DNA of 50,117 nucleotides. It comes from Ligilactobacillus sp. WC1T17. Lineage in GTDB: Bacteria; Bacillota; Bacilli; Lactobacillales; Lactobacillaceae. Position numbers and translations under genes: made by a program. Positions 35,104 through 41,658 of the stretch are shown here, one piece after another. The DNA is taken from contig FOCC01000012.1 of the NCBI GenBank assembly GCA_900110005.1, positions 1 through 50,117 of the forward strand, read 5' to 3'. Within the stretch, counting starts at the first letter, position 1. Each line of letters opens with the position of its first letter. A model generated the notes under the pieces. It made no database searches, was not told where the DNA came from, and was given only the letters and a program-made list of their open reading frames with translations.

Positions 35104-36285
35104 TTATTTCTTGTAAGGGTTGTTTAAAAGACGGACCCGGGTAACTGCCGGGATGTTTTCCAGGTTAGTCATGATTTCTTGGACTGAATCATTATCCATT
35201 TCTTCAACGTCAACCATGGTATAAGCGTAATCATCTTTCGAAGAGTTAACTAAATTTTCGATATTGATGCCTTCCTGGGCAATGATAGTAGAGATTTGTC
35301 CCAGCATGTTTGGAATGTTTTTATGAAGGACGGTAATCCGGTTGGCGCTCTTAAATGGAGCTGATACATTGGCCATGTTGACGGCGTTTTTGATATTGCC
35401 GGTTTCTAGGAATTCTTTGGTTTCTTGGGCGGCAATCTTGGCACAGCCGATTTCGGCTTCGATGGTGGAACCGCCGATGTGGGGCATGATAACGACGTCG
35501 GGGTTATTCAAGATTACTTCGTCACTGAAATCTGTGTAGTACTTCTTGACCGTGCCGTCTGCGATGGCAGAAGCGGCGGCTCGATTGTCGACGATACCTA
35601 GACGGGAGAAGTTGAACAGGAAGGTGCCGCGCTTGAAGTAGCTGAATTCTTCATATGAAATCAGGCCGGTAGTTTCGTGGTCCTTTGGCACGTGAACTGT
35701 GACAAAGTCGGCATCTTTAACCACATCTTCGATAGTTTCGGCCCGCTTAACATCACCTGAGAGGCTCCAGGCTGATTCAACAGATAAGTAAGGGTCATAG
35801 CCGATAACCTTCATGCCAAGGGCAACCCCGATGTTGGCAACCCGCGACCCGACGTGGCCCAAACCGATAACGGCCAAGGTCTTGCCGAAAAGTTCGGTGC
35901 CGTTAAAGCTGGTCTTTTCTTTTTCGGTTCTTAAGGTGATATCAGCGCCGGGCTTGGCGTTGACTGACCATTCGGCCGCAGCGATGATGTTACGGCTGGC
36001 CATAATCATTGAGGCAACGATTAATTCCTTAACCGCGTTGGCGTTACCGCCGGGAGTGTTGAAGACGATGGTTCCGTTTTCTAATGCCTTGTCCAAAGGA
36101 ATGTTGTTGAAGCCGGCTCCGCAGCGGGCGATGGCCTTCAAAGACTTGGGAAATTCATGGTCGTGGAGGTCGACCGAGCGGATCAGGTAGGCGTCAGGAG
36201 TAGCTGATTCGTTGATGTGGTAGTTGCGGCCGAATTCGGCGAGGCCTTCTTTAGCAATAGCGTTAAAAGTTTTAATCTGGTACAT
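35104..36285 (-). CDS. serA: D-3-phosphoglycerate dehydrogenase
   Basis: Oxidises 3-phosphoglycerate to 3-phosphohydroxypyruvate, the committed step of serine synthesis. The 393-residue protein has the catalytic domain, the NAD-binding motif GLGHVGSRVANIG near residue 147, the catalytic HIGGST near residue 262 and a short C-terminal ACT domain (ITVLHKNIPNMLGQIS) that may bind serine. ATAGGAGGA precedes ATG 36285. It follows serC by 11 bases and lies under the serine attenuator. Base composition is clearly richer in GC than the flanking ribosomal genes, suggesting acquisition. Confidence 0.95.
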   Translation of the reverse strand: MYQIKTFNAIAKEGLAEFGRNYHINESATPDAYLIRSVDLHDHEFPKSLKAIARCGAGFNNIPLDKALENGTIVFNTPGGNANAVKELIVASMIMASRNIIAAAEWSVNAKPGADITLRTEKEKTSFNGTELFGKTLAVIGLGHVGSRVANIGVALGMKVIGYDPYLSVESAWSLSGDVKRAETIEDVVKDADFVTVHVPKDHETTGLISYEEFSYFKRGTFLFNFSRLGIVDNRAAASAIADGTVKKYYTDFSDEVILNNPDVVIMPHIGGSTIEAEIGCAKIAAQETKEFLETGNIKNAVNMANVSAPFKSANRITVLHKNIPNMLGQISTIIAQEGINIENLVNSSKDDYAYTMVDVEEMDNDSVQEIMTNLENIPAVTRVRLLNNPYKK

Positions 36286-36296
36286 GGTTTGTCCTC

Positions 36297-37382
36297 CTAT
36301 TTATTTTCTGCTTCAAATTTCTGTAAAAATGCGCACAGGGCTTTCACGCCTTCATAGGTCATGGCGTTGTAGATGCTTGCCCGCATTCCACCGACTAAGC
36401 GGTGGCCCTTAAGGTTTAAGAGACCAGCCTCTGTTGCTTCTTTAACAAACTTGGCATCCAGGTCCTTGTTGCCGGTAACGAAAGGTACATTCATCAAAGA
36501 ACGGCAGGCCGGATCAACATTGTTTTTAAACAGCTTTGAATTATCAAGGTAGTCATACAAGAGATCGGCCTTATGCTTGTTTTCCTTGGCAATTTGGGCC
36601 ACACCGCCTTTTTCTTCAAGCCATTTCAAAACCAGGTCGGCTACGTAAACTTGGAAGACCGGCGGAGTGTTTAAAGCTGATTCTTTCTTGCTTTGGGCGG
36701 TGTAATCCAGCATATCCGGCAGACCTTCTACCTGACCTAAAAGAATCTTGTTTAAGATAACCAAAGTCAAGCCGGCAGGGGCCAGGTTCTTTTGCGCCCC
36801 GGCATAAATCAGGTCAAATTTATCGAAGGGGTATTCTTGACCTAAGAAGTTTGATGACATGTCGGCGACTAACGGAGTGCTTGTTTCGGGCAGGTCGTAG
36901 TAGGCACTGCCCATGATGGTGTTGTTGGTTGTGATGTGCAAATAGTCGTAGGTATCTTCCGGCAGGTCCGGGAATTCAGGAATAGTAGTAAATGTCCCGT
37001 CTTTATTTTCTGAAGAGGCAACGGTATCAACGGTTAAGCCCGGAATCTTTTTTGCTTCTGCGATAGCTCTTTTCGACCAGTGGCCGGTGTTGATGTAGGC
37101 GGCCTTGTGGTGTTTGTTGGCAATATTTAATGGCAGCATGGTGAATTGCAGGGTTGCACCGCCGCCTAAAAATAAGACGTCGTATTCATCTGCTGAAAGC
37201 TTCATCAAAGCTAAAACGCGTTTTTTAGCATCCTTGTAGACGTCCTGGTATAAGGCAGAGCGGTGAGAGATTTCAAGGATGCTCATGTTGGAGTTATTGA
37301 AGTTTAAAAGTTCTTTTTGAACTTTTTCTAGGACTTCGTGGGGCAAGACGGCAGGTCCGGCAGCAAAATTATAGGTTGTCAT
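36297..37382 (-). CDS. serC: phosphoserine aminotransferase
   Basis: PLP enzyme that converts 3-phosphohydroxypyruvate and glutamate to phosphoserine. The 361-residue protein starts TTYNFAAGPAVLPHEV and carries GGGATLQF, NNTIMGSAYY, ADMSSNFL and the PLP-lysine in YAGAQKNLAPAGL near residue 195. TGGAGGA precedes ATG 37382; a longer frame to 37424 crosses the leader terminator and is rejected. It is the first gene of serC-serA, behind a leader encoding a serine-rich peptide. No serB-type phosphatase is in the operon. Confidence 0.95.
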   Translation of the reverse strand: MTTYNFAAGPAVLPHEVLEKVQKELLNFNNSNMSILEISHRSALYQDVYKDAKKRVLALMKLSADEYDVLFLGGGATLQFTMLPLNIANKHHKAAYINTGHWSKRAIAEAKKIPGLTVDTVASSENKDGTFTTIPEFPDLPEDTYDYLHITTNNTIMGSAYYDLPETSTPLVADMSSNFLGQEYPFDKFDLIYAGAQKNLAPAGLTLVILNKILLGQVEGLPDMLDYTAQSKKESALNTPPVFQVYVADLVLKWLEEKGGVAQIAKENKHKADLLYDYLDNSKLFKNNVDPACRSLMNVPFVTGNKDLDAKFVKEATEAGLLNLKGHRLVGGMRASIYNAMTYEGVKALCAFLQKFEAENK

Positions 37383-37413
37383 ATAAAATTCCTCCATAAA
37401 ATAGGTATGTAAC

Positions 37414-37444
37414 AAAAAAGGCACTCACCAGGTTAGTGAGTGCC
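37414..37444 (-). terminator. attenuator terminator in the serC leader
   Basis: On the minus strand GGCACTCAC TAACCTG GTGAGTGCC followed by T6, between the leader peptide and serC. Its 5' arm CTCACTAA (37433-37440) can instead pair with TTAGTGAG (37472-37479) to form an antiterminator. Confidence 0.88.
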
Positions 37445-37468
37445 GGTTGATTGCGTAAGTTAGAGATT

Positions 37469-37512
37469 GGCCTCACTAAAGTTTTTGTGTAAAGGCCAAC
37501 GCAAATGAGGCC
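37469..37512 (-). promoter_or_regulatory. serine attenuator: competing helices
   Basis: On the minus strand GGCCTCA (37506-37512), seven bases after the leader stop codon, can pair with TGAGGCC (37469-37475). The overlapping TTAGTGAG (37472-37479) can pair with CTCACTAA in the terminator stem. A ribosome stalled on the serine codons would cover GGCCTCA, free TTAGTGAG and prevent termination. A further helix, TTGGCCT/AGGCCAA (37493-37499 with 37467-37473), also competes. Confidence 0.8.
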
Positions 37513-37517
37513 TTCAA

Positions 37518-37568
37518 TCAGCGTGAAGACCAGGAGGATGATAAAAGTGTTGTTAACGATTGCAGCAT
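37518..37568 (-). CDS. serine-rich leader peptide of the serC-serA operon
   Basis: A 16-residue peptide, MLQSLTTLLSSSWSSR, with six serines, five of them in the run SSSWSS just before the stop codon. The codons are TCG, TCA, TCC, TCC, TCT and TCA. AAAGGAGGAA (37574-37583) is a near-perfect ribosome binding site 5 bases before ATG 37568. It precedes mutually exclusive hairpins ending in an intrinsic terminator before serC. This is the layout of ribosome-mediated attenuation sensing charged tRNA-Ser. No T-box sequence is present. The peptide itself should have no other role. Confidence 0.85.
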   Translation of the reverse strand: MLQSLTTLLSSSWSSR

Positions 37569-37595
37569 AAAAATTCCTCCTTTAATTTTAACCAT

Positions 37596-37624
37596 AGTAT
37601 AGGCATCTTGGGGCGTAAAAGCAA
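37596..37624 (-). promoter_or_regulatory. promoter of the serC-serA leader
   Basis: On the minus strand -35 TTGCTT (37619-37624), 17-bp spacer, -10 TATACT (37596-37601). It lies 28 bases upstream of the leader peptide start. Confidence 0.7.
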
Positions 37625-37645
37625 GCAAAAAGGCCCAAGACCTTG

Positions 37646-37651
37646 TATAAT
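37646..37651 (+). promoter_or_regulatory. -10 box of the histidine phosphatase gene
   Basis: TATAAT at 37646-37651, without an obvious -35. It is divergent from and next to the serC-serA promoter. Confidence 0.45.
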
Positions 37652-37673
37652 AAAAAAAGCAAGGGGGATTATA

Positions 37674-38300
37674 ATGACAGAATTATATCTTGTGCGTCAT
37701 GGCAGGACTTTTGCCAATGAGGCCGGCCTCAAACAAGGGCAAATCAATGATGAACGTACTTATTTAAATGAGACAGGGAGAAAACAGGCCCAAAAGCTGG
37801 CACAGCAGTTTGATTTAGCCGGTTTTACAAAGATTTACGTTTCGCCGCTTAAGCGCACGCTTGATACCGCAACGATTTTAAATCAAAAAGCGCATTTGCC
37901 GGTAACGACTGATGACCGTTTATTGGAAATTTCTTATGGCAAGTGGGATGGACAATATAATCAAGTTTTGATGGAACAGTATCCGCAGCTTTTTTCACCT
38001 TTGGTCAAAGATGTTAAGCCTCAATACTTTGAAACGGCTGGGGGCGAAAGCTTTGCAGATGTAGAAAAAAGGGTCGCAGCTTTTACCAAGGATGTGGTCA
38101 GGACTTATCCCAATGAAAAAATTTTAGTGGTAACTCATGGTTTTACGGTTCGGTCTTTTGCGATTAATGCTGTTAAGTCAGCGGGGCTGGCAATCCTTGA
38201 ACCCGATAATTGTTCGGTAAGCAAGATTTTAATTGATCCAAATTCGTTGACGCAAAATTTGGTCTATTATAATCGGTCAGTCACGGGTTTAAAAAAATAG
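37674..38300 (+). CDS. histidine phosphatase family protein, possible phosphoserine phosphatase
   Basis: A 208-residue member of the histidine phosphatase superfamily. The nucleophile His9 is in LVRHGRT, the acid region is RLLEISYGKWDGQ near residue 85 and the second histidine is in VVTHGFTVR near residue 150. It lacks the dPGM-specific segments seen in the gene at 14.9 kb, so it is likely a phosphatase. Some members of this superfamily are phosphoserine phosphatases. Divergence from serC-serA, which lacks serB, makes that role attractive but unproven. AAGGGGG precedes ATG 37674; the longer frame crosses the divergent serC promoter and leader start. Confidence 0.8.
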   Translation: MTELYLVRHGRTFANEAGLKQGQINDERTYLNETGRKQAQKLAQQFDLAGFTKIYVSPLKRTLDTATILNQKAHLPVTTDDRLLEISYGKWDGQYNQVLMEQYPQLFSPLVKDVKPQYFETAGGESFADVEKRVAAFTKDVVRTYPNEKILVVTHGFTVRSFAINAVKSAGLAILEPDNCSVSKILIDPNSLTQNLVYYNRSVTGLKK

Positions 38301-38309
38301 CAAAAATAG

Positions 38310-38338
38310 TTGACTAAAATAAGTTGATGTGTTATTCT
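38310..38338 (+). promoter_or_regulatory. rplJ-rplL promoter
   Basis: -35 TTGACT (38310-38315), 17-bp spacer, -10 TATTCT (38333-38338). Confidence 0.8.
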
Positions 38339-38364
38339 ATTGAAGGTCAATTTTTTAATTATGA

Positions 38365-38463
38365 TTCTACCTAAGACTCAGGTGGCGCAAGCCTTAATAT
38401 CCTGCCGAGGAGATTTTTTAGTAATTCTCTCTCTGTGTCTTGGTGGACATGGGGTTTTTTTAT
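38365..38463 (+). ncRNA. L10 ribosomal-protein leader
   Basis: Leader RNA before rplJ. It has the conserved blocks AAGACTCAGGTGGCGCAAGCC, ATCCTGCCGAGGAGA and CTCTGTGTCTTGG found in Firmicute L10 leaders, which bind the L10-L12 complex. A TGTC/GACA stem with GGGG and a T run at its 3' end (38457-38463) may act as terminator or sequester the start. Boundaries approximate. Confidence 0.72.
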
Positions 38464-38505
38464 ACCAAAAAAGCCCTGGCACAATGACTAGGAGGTGAAT
38501 CAAAA

Positions 38506-39012
38506 GTGAGTGAACAAATTATCGCAAAGAAGGCTGCTATTGTTGAAGAAGTTGTTGAAAAATTCAGCAATGCTGCTTCTGCTCTTGTTGTTGACTACCG
38601 TGGTTTGACAGTTGAAGAAGTAACTGATTTACGTAAACAATTACGTGAAGCTGGTGTTGAAATGCGCGTTATCAAGAATACATTCTTGCGTCGTGCAGCA
38701 GACAAGGCTGGTTACGAAGGTTTAGACGAAGCATTCGTCGGCCCTACAGCTGTTGCTTTCGGTTCTGAAGAAGACTCTACTGCACCAGCACGTGTCATGG
38801 TGAAGTTTGCTGAAGATCATGAAGCTTTGGAAATCAAGGCTGGTATGATTGATGGCAAAGTTATCTCTTTGGACGAGGTCAACGCTCTTGCCAAGTTGCC
38901 AAACCGCGAAGGCATGCTTTCCATGCTTCTCTCTGTGCTTCAAGCACCAGTTCGCAACTTTGCATACGCTGTCAAGGCAGTTGCCGACAGCAAAGACGAA
39001 AGTGCTGCTTAA
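38506..39012 (+). CDS. rplJ: 50S ribosomal protein L10
   Basis: A 168-residue stalk-base protein that anchors L7/L12 dimers. The N-terminus [15 protein letters not shown], the central [22 protein letters not shown] and [10 protein letters not shown] are diagnostic. The start is GTG 38506 with TAGGAGGTGA upstream. It has its own promoter and leader, since it is separated from rplA in this genome. Confidence 0.97.
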   Translation: MSEQIIAKKAAIVEEVVEKFSNAASALVVDYRGLTVEEVTDLRKQLREAGVEMRVIKNTFLRRAADKAGYEGLDEAFVGPTAVAFGSEEDSTAPARVMVKFAEDHEALEIKAGMIDGKVISLDEVNALAKLPNREGMLSMLLSVLQAPVRNFAYAVKAVADSKDESAA

Positions 39013-39076
39013 TGAGCGCTTAGTCGCATAAAAACATATTTATTTAAGATATATACAATTAATGGAGGATTTAAAA

Positions 39077-39442
39077 ATGGCCTTAGATACAGAAAAGATC
39101 ATTGCTGACTTGAAAGAAGCTAGCATTCTTGAATTAAACGACTTAGTAAAAGCTATCGAAGAAGAATTCGGTGTTTCCGCTGCTGCTCCAGTTGCAGTTG
39201 CTGGTGGTGCTGCAGGTGCTGCTGAAGAAAAGACTGAATTTGATGTTGAATTGACAGACGCAGGTGCTGGCAAGGTTAAGGTTATCAAAGCAGTTAAGGA
39301 TATCACAGGTCTTGGCTTGAAAGATGCTAAGGGCTTGGTTGATGGTGCACCATCCGTTATCAAGGAAGGCGTTGCTAAGGACGAAGCAGAAGAAATCAAA
39401 GCTAAACTTGAAGAAGTTGGCGCAACAGTTACACTTAAATAA
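39077..39442 (+). CDS. rplL: 50S ribosomal protein L7/L12
   Basis: A 121-residue stalk protein that recruits translational GTPases. The N-terminal dimerisation region ([23 protein letters not shown]), Ala/Gly hinge ([15 protein letters not shown]) and C-terminal domain ([21 protein letters not shown]) are all present. TGGAGGAT precedes ATG 39077. It is cotranscribed with rplJ and closed by a terminator. Confidence 0.98.
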   Translation: MALDTEKIIADLKEASILELNDLVKAIEEEFGVSAAAPVAVAGGAAGAAEEKTEFDVELTDAGAGKVKVIKAVKDITGLGLKDAKGLVDGAPSVIKEGVAKDEAEEIKAKLEEVGATVTLK

Positions 39443-39459
39443 TTTCTTCTTATTTCTGA

Positions 39460-39489
39460 GAGAGTCTGGTTTTTACCAGGCTCTTTTTT
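39460..39489 (+). terminator. rplL terminator
   Basis: GAGAGTCTGGT TTTT ACCAGGCTCTTTTTTT hairpin, one wobble. Confidence 0.9.
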
Positions 39490-39585
39490 TATTAATTTAA
39501 GCGGATGCGTATTTAATTGTTTTTTAATGTGCGCTAGCATAAAAAGCAAGGAAAAATTCCCGAATGTACAAAAAAGGGGAATAGG

Positions 39586-40032
39586 ATGGAAAAATTAGGC
39601 TTTATTTTTAAAAAATTTCGGCAAGCGCATCATTTGAAATTAAACGATTTTACCCAAGCAGGCATCTCAACCTCGCAGTTGTCACGCTTTGAACGTGGGA
39701 CGTTTGAACTGACAGTGGGCAAATTTATACCTGTTTTAGATAAAATGAATGTGTCGCTTGAAGAATTTATGTATGTAGCCAATGGCTTTCAATGGAGTGA
39801 ATTGCGGTAATTATTAGAAAATGTTAAAAAGTATATGTTAAGCCAAGATGTTCCAGTACTAAAACGGCTATTGTTTGCACAAAGGGCTAAAATGACTGCT
39901 AATCCAAATAAATTTTATCATTTGAATACGATTATGATAAAAGTCAGCCTAGAAATGTTAACGCATCAAAAATGGTATACAAAAGATGACATCAGCTATT
40001 TGACTGATATCGTTCAGTATAGAATATGTTGA
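39586..40032 (+). pseudogene. broken Rgg/MutR-like transcriptional regulator
   Basis: The N-terminal helix-turn-helix (LGFIFKKFRQAHHLKLNDF, then SQLSRFERG) is of Rgg/GadR/MutR type and reads to a TAA at 39808-39810. The same frame then continues without a gap (LLENVKKYMLSQDVPVLKRL ... YLTDIVQYRIC) to a stop at 40030-40032, matching the next part of an Rgg protein. Even with the nonsense codon repaired, only about 148 residues remain of the usual 280 or so. Rgg-type proteins often control bacteriocin genes, and a bacteriocin remnant lies 0.7 kb away. Confidence 0.65.
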
Positions 40033-40369
40033 ATATTGTTAACAAAATAATTAAGAGAAATATATATACATATATTTTCCAAGGAAAATTAAAATATAAA
40101 AGCAAGATAGTTAAAATACTTAAGATTAATATATTCAATAATAATAGAGTAGTATAAATAGTTTTTTGCAATATAAAAAATGTTTTTCATTGTAAGACCT
40201 CATAGTTAATGTATTTTATGCTACATAGTTATCAGATGTTGACTAAAAATAAAAAGTAGTGTACACGTCGAAGACGAAGGTTACGTGGTATTTATCAGGT
40301 TAATTTTCAACAATATTAGTATTTTAAAGTACTAGAAAAAATTGAATATTTCGGAGTGGAGAAAGACAA
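40033..40369. other. AT-rich stretch without recognised gene
   Basis: I see no supported gene. It lies where the missing C-terminal part of the Rgg-like gene would be and has no readable remnant of it. GGAGTGGAG (40353-40361) at the end is the likely ribosome binding site of the next small gene. Confidence 0.4.
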
Positions 40370-40618
40370 ATAGCTGAACTGGTAATAGTATTGATTACTA
40401 TACTTATCTATTCTTTACAGTATTGGCTAGGCTATCGTGAACATACGGTGCTAATATGGATATTACCCCTTATATTTGTGGTGACATATATTGTACTAAT
40501 GGTATTGAAGCCATCTTTTGACTTTAGGAGTTTAATGATACCATTTGTTTGTGTCTTTTCTTTATTAGCGGTTGCTGATAAGGGACGCGAAAATAAGAAA
40601 GAACAAAAACTGGAATAA
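40370..40618 (+). CDS. small membrane protein in the bacteriocin locus, start uncertain
   Basis: Hydrophobic protein of 75-82 residues with two or three membrane helices (LVIVLITILIYSLQYWLGY, WILPLIFVVTYIVLMVL, MIPFVCVFSLLAVA) and a charged tail. No family is recognised. With TTG 40391 as start there is no ribosome binding site. The good site GGAGAAAG (40358-40365) points to position 40370, where the codon is ATA, perhaps a mutated ATG. In leaderless bacteriocin clusters such small membrane proteins take part in immunity or secretion, a context-based guess. It may be another casualty of decay. Confidence 0.45.
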   Translation: MAELVIVLITILIYSLQYWLGYREHTVLIWILPLIFVVTYIVLMVLKPSFDFRSLMIPFVCVFSLLAVADKGRENKKEQKLE

Positions 40619-40699
40619 TAAGTTAGTATAGATAATTAAAAACCCCTATCCTTAGCTTCCTGCGAAAAAAGTCTTAAAGAATAGAGGTTGTAGATAATC

Positions 40700-40852
40700 C
40701 TATTTAATATGTAGGATTTGCTTTACTTTGCCGACGACCCAGTCAACTTATTGGCCAATATCAAGCCAGTGTAAAATTGTGCCACGATGATTTTTAACCC
40801 ATCTAACTGCACGAGGACCGTACTTTCTAACCAATCTGAGAACTGTAGACAT
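40700..40852 (-). pseudogene. lacticin Q/aureocin A53-like leaderless bacteriocin with in-frame stop
   Basis: ATG 40852, preceded by GGGAG, encodes MSTVLRLVRKYGPRAVRWV, then KNHRGTILHWLDIGQ, then TAA (40748-40750, codon 35), then VDWVVGKVKQILHIK and TAG. Apart from the stop, this tracks recalled lacticin Q (KYGSKAVQW, ILDWLN, GQAIDWVVSKIKQILGIK) along nearly its whole length, including tryptophans, spacing and the cationic, leaderless N-terminus. The full frame is 50 codons, close to the family's 51-53. An ABC transporter and small membrane protein lie next to it. The 34-residue truncated peptide is probably inactive. Confidence 0.82.
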
Positions 40853-40877
40853 AGAAACTCCCACAAAACAATTTTAT

Positions 40878-40902
40878 TATGCGATAGTTACGATACCGCA
40901 TA
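40878..40902. promoter_or_regulatory. inverted repeat between bacteriocin remnant and ABC transporter
   Basis: TATGCG-N13-CGCATA with some extra matches inside the spacer. It lies 25 bases upstream of the bacteriocin start and 73 upstream of the ABC permease, where a shared regulator could bind. Confidence 0.4.
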
Positions 40903-40975
40903 TTGAGCATATCATTTTGTTTTAATATATTCAATAATTTTTATATAGCAAGGCTATTAAAAGTGAGGGGTATCT

Positions 40976-41656
40976 ATGTTTTTATTTTTAACGACTTTGA
41001 GAAGAGAATTAAATTCGATTAAGTCTTTTTTGGTGGTAATTTTTTTTATAATTATAGCAATTATACTAGGGAAATATTCAACATCTGTGGCTATTTTAAT
41101 TGATGCTAAAGGAAATTCGGCCTTGATTGATTTGCTATTTGGTATTTATGGTTTTTTAGGCTACTTATTTTCGGCGGTGTTATTTTCAGGAATTATTGCC
41201 GATGAAGTTAATACACAAACAATGCGCTATTTAGTACCGTATGTATCGAAAAAAAAGATTTACTTAGCTAAATATTTTGCTTCGTTAGCATACTTTTTGA
41301 TAATTGTTAGTATTTCATTAATCATTTTATTTGTTTACAGAAAAACGATTGTTTTGCCGCCTTTCGCTATTTTATCTGTAACTATTTTTTTTGCCTATAT
41401 TCAAGCATTGGTTATGTTAGTGTCGGTTATTGCTCCCAATGGTAAGACAGCAACATTTATAAATTTAGTAATAGGTATTTGCTTGCCAATCCTATATAGT
41501 TTAGCTTTTTTGAAAAAATGGTTTATATTAAAAATAATTCAATATTTTTTACCTTATTACTACTTAGCAAAACAATGGGATAATTTGGGCTTATTGCTGA
41601 TTGTTAGTGTCATTGTTTTTGTGGGCATCTTCTTGTTTGAAGGTAAGGAAGTGTAA
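40976..41656 (+). CDS. ABC-2 type transporter permease of the bacteriocin locus
   Basis: A 226-residue membrane protein with about six helices. The N-terminus FLFLTTLRRELNSIKSF is cytoplasmic, followed by IIADEVNTQTMRYLVPYVSKKKIYLAKY, a pattern typical of ABC-2 permeases. GAGGGG lies before ATG 40976. It overlaps nothing and is followed after 2 bases by its ATPase. In lacticin Q and aureocin A53 clusters a similar ABC pair gives self-immunity or export, so the same role is inferred here. It is AT-rich compared with the housekeeping genes. Confidence 0.8.
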   Translation: MFLFLTTLRRELNSIKSFLVVIFFIIIAIILGKYSTSVAILIDAKGNSALIDLLFGIYGFLGYLFSAVLFSGIIADEVNTQTMRYLVPYVSKKKIYLAKYFASLAYFLIIVSISLIILFVYRKTIVLPPFAILSVTIFFAYIQALVMLVSVIAPNGKTATFINLVIGICLPILYSLAFLKKWFILKIIQYFLPYYYLAKQWDNLGLLLIVSVIVFVGIFLFEGKEV

Positions 41657-41658
41657 TA

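Noticed and set aside
37383-37424. 14-residue N-terminal extension of SerC
   Set aside because: It would be translated through the attenuator terminator T run, and a strong ribosome binding site serves ATG 37382.
37383-37568. T-box riboswitch as explanation for the serC leader
   Set aside because: The T-box sequence (TGGnACCGCG-like) is absent, while a Ser-rich ORF with ribosome binding site is present.
37560-37673. 38-residue N-terminal extension of the histidine phosphatase
   Set aside because: The extension crosses the divergent serC promoter. The conserved N-terminus (TELYLVRHG) and AAGGGGG support ATG 37674.
39040-39549. 169-residue minus-strand ORF over rplL
   Set aside because: Antisense shadow of the Ala/Lys-rich rplL codons, with no start signals.
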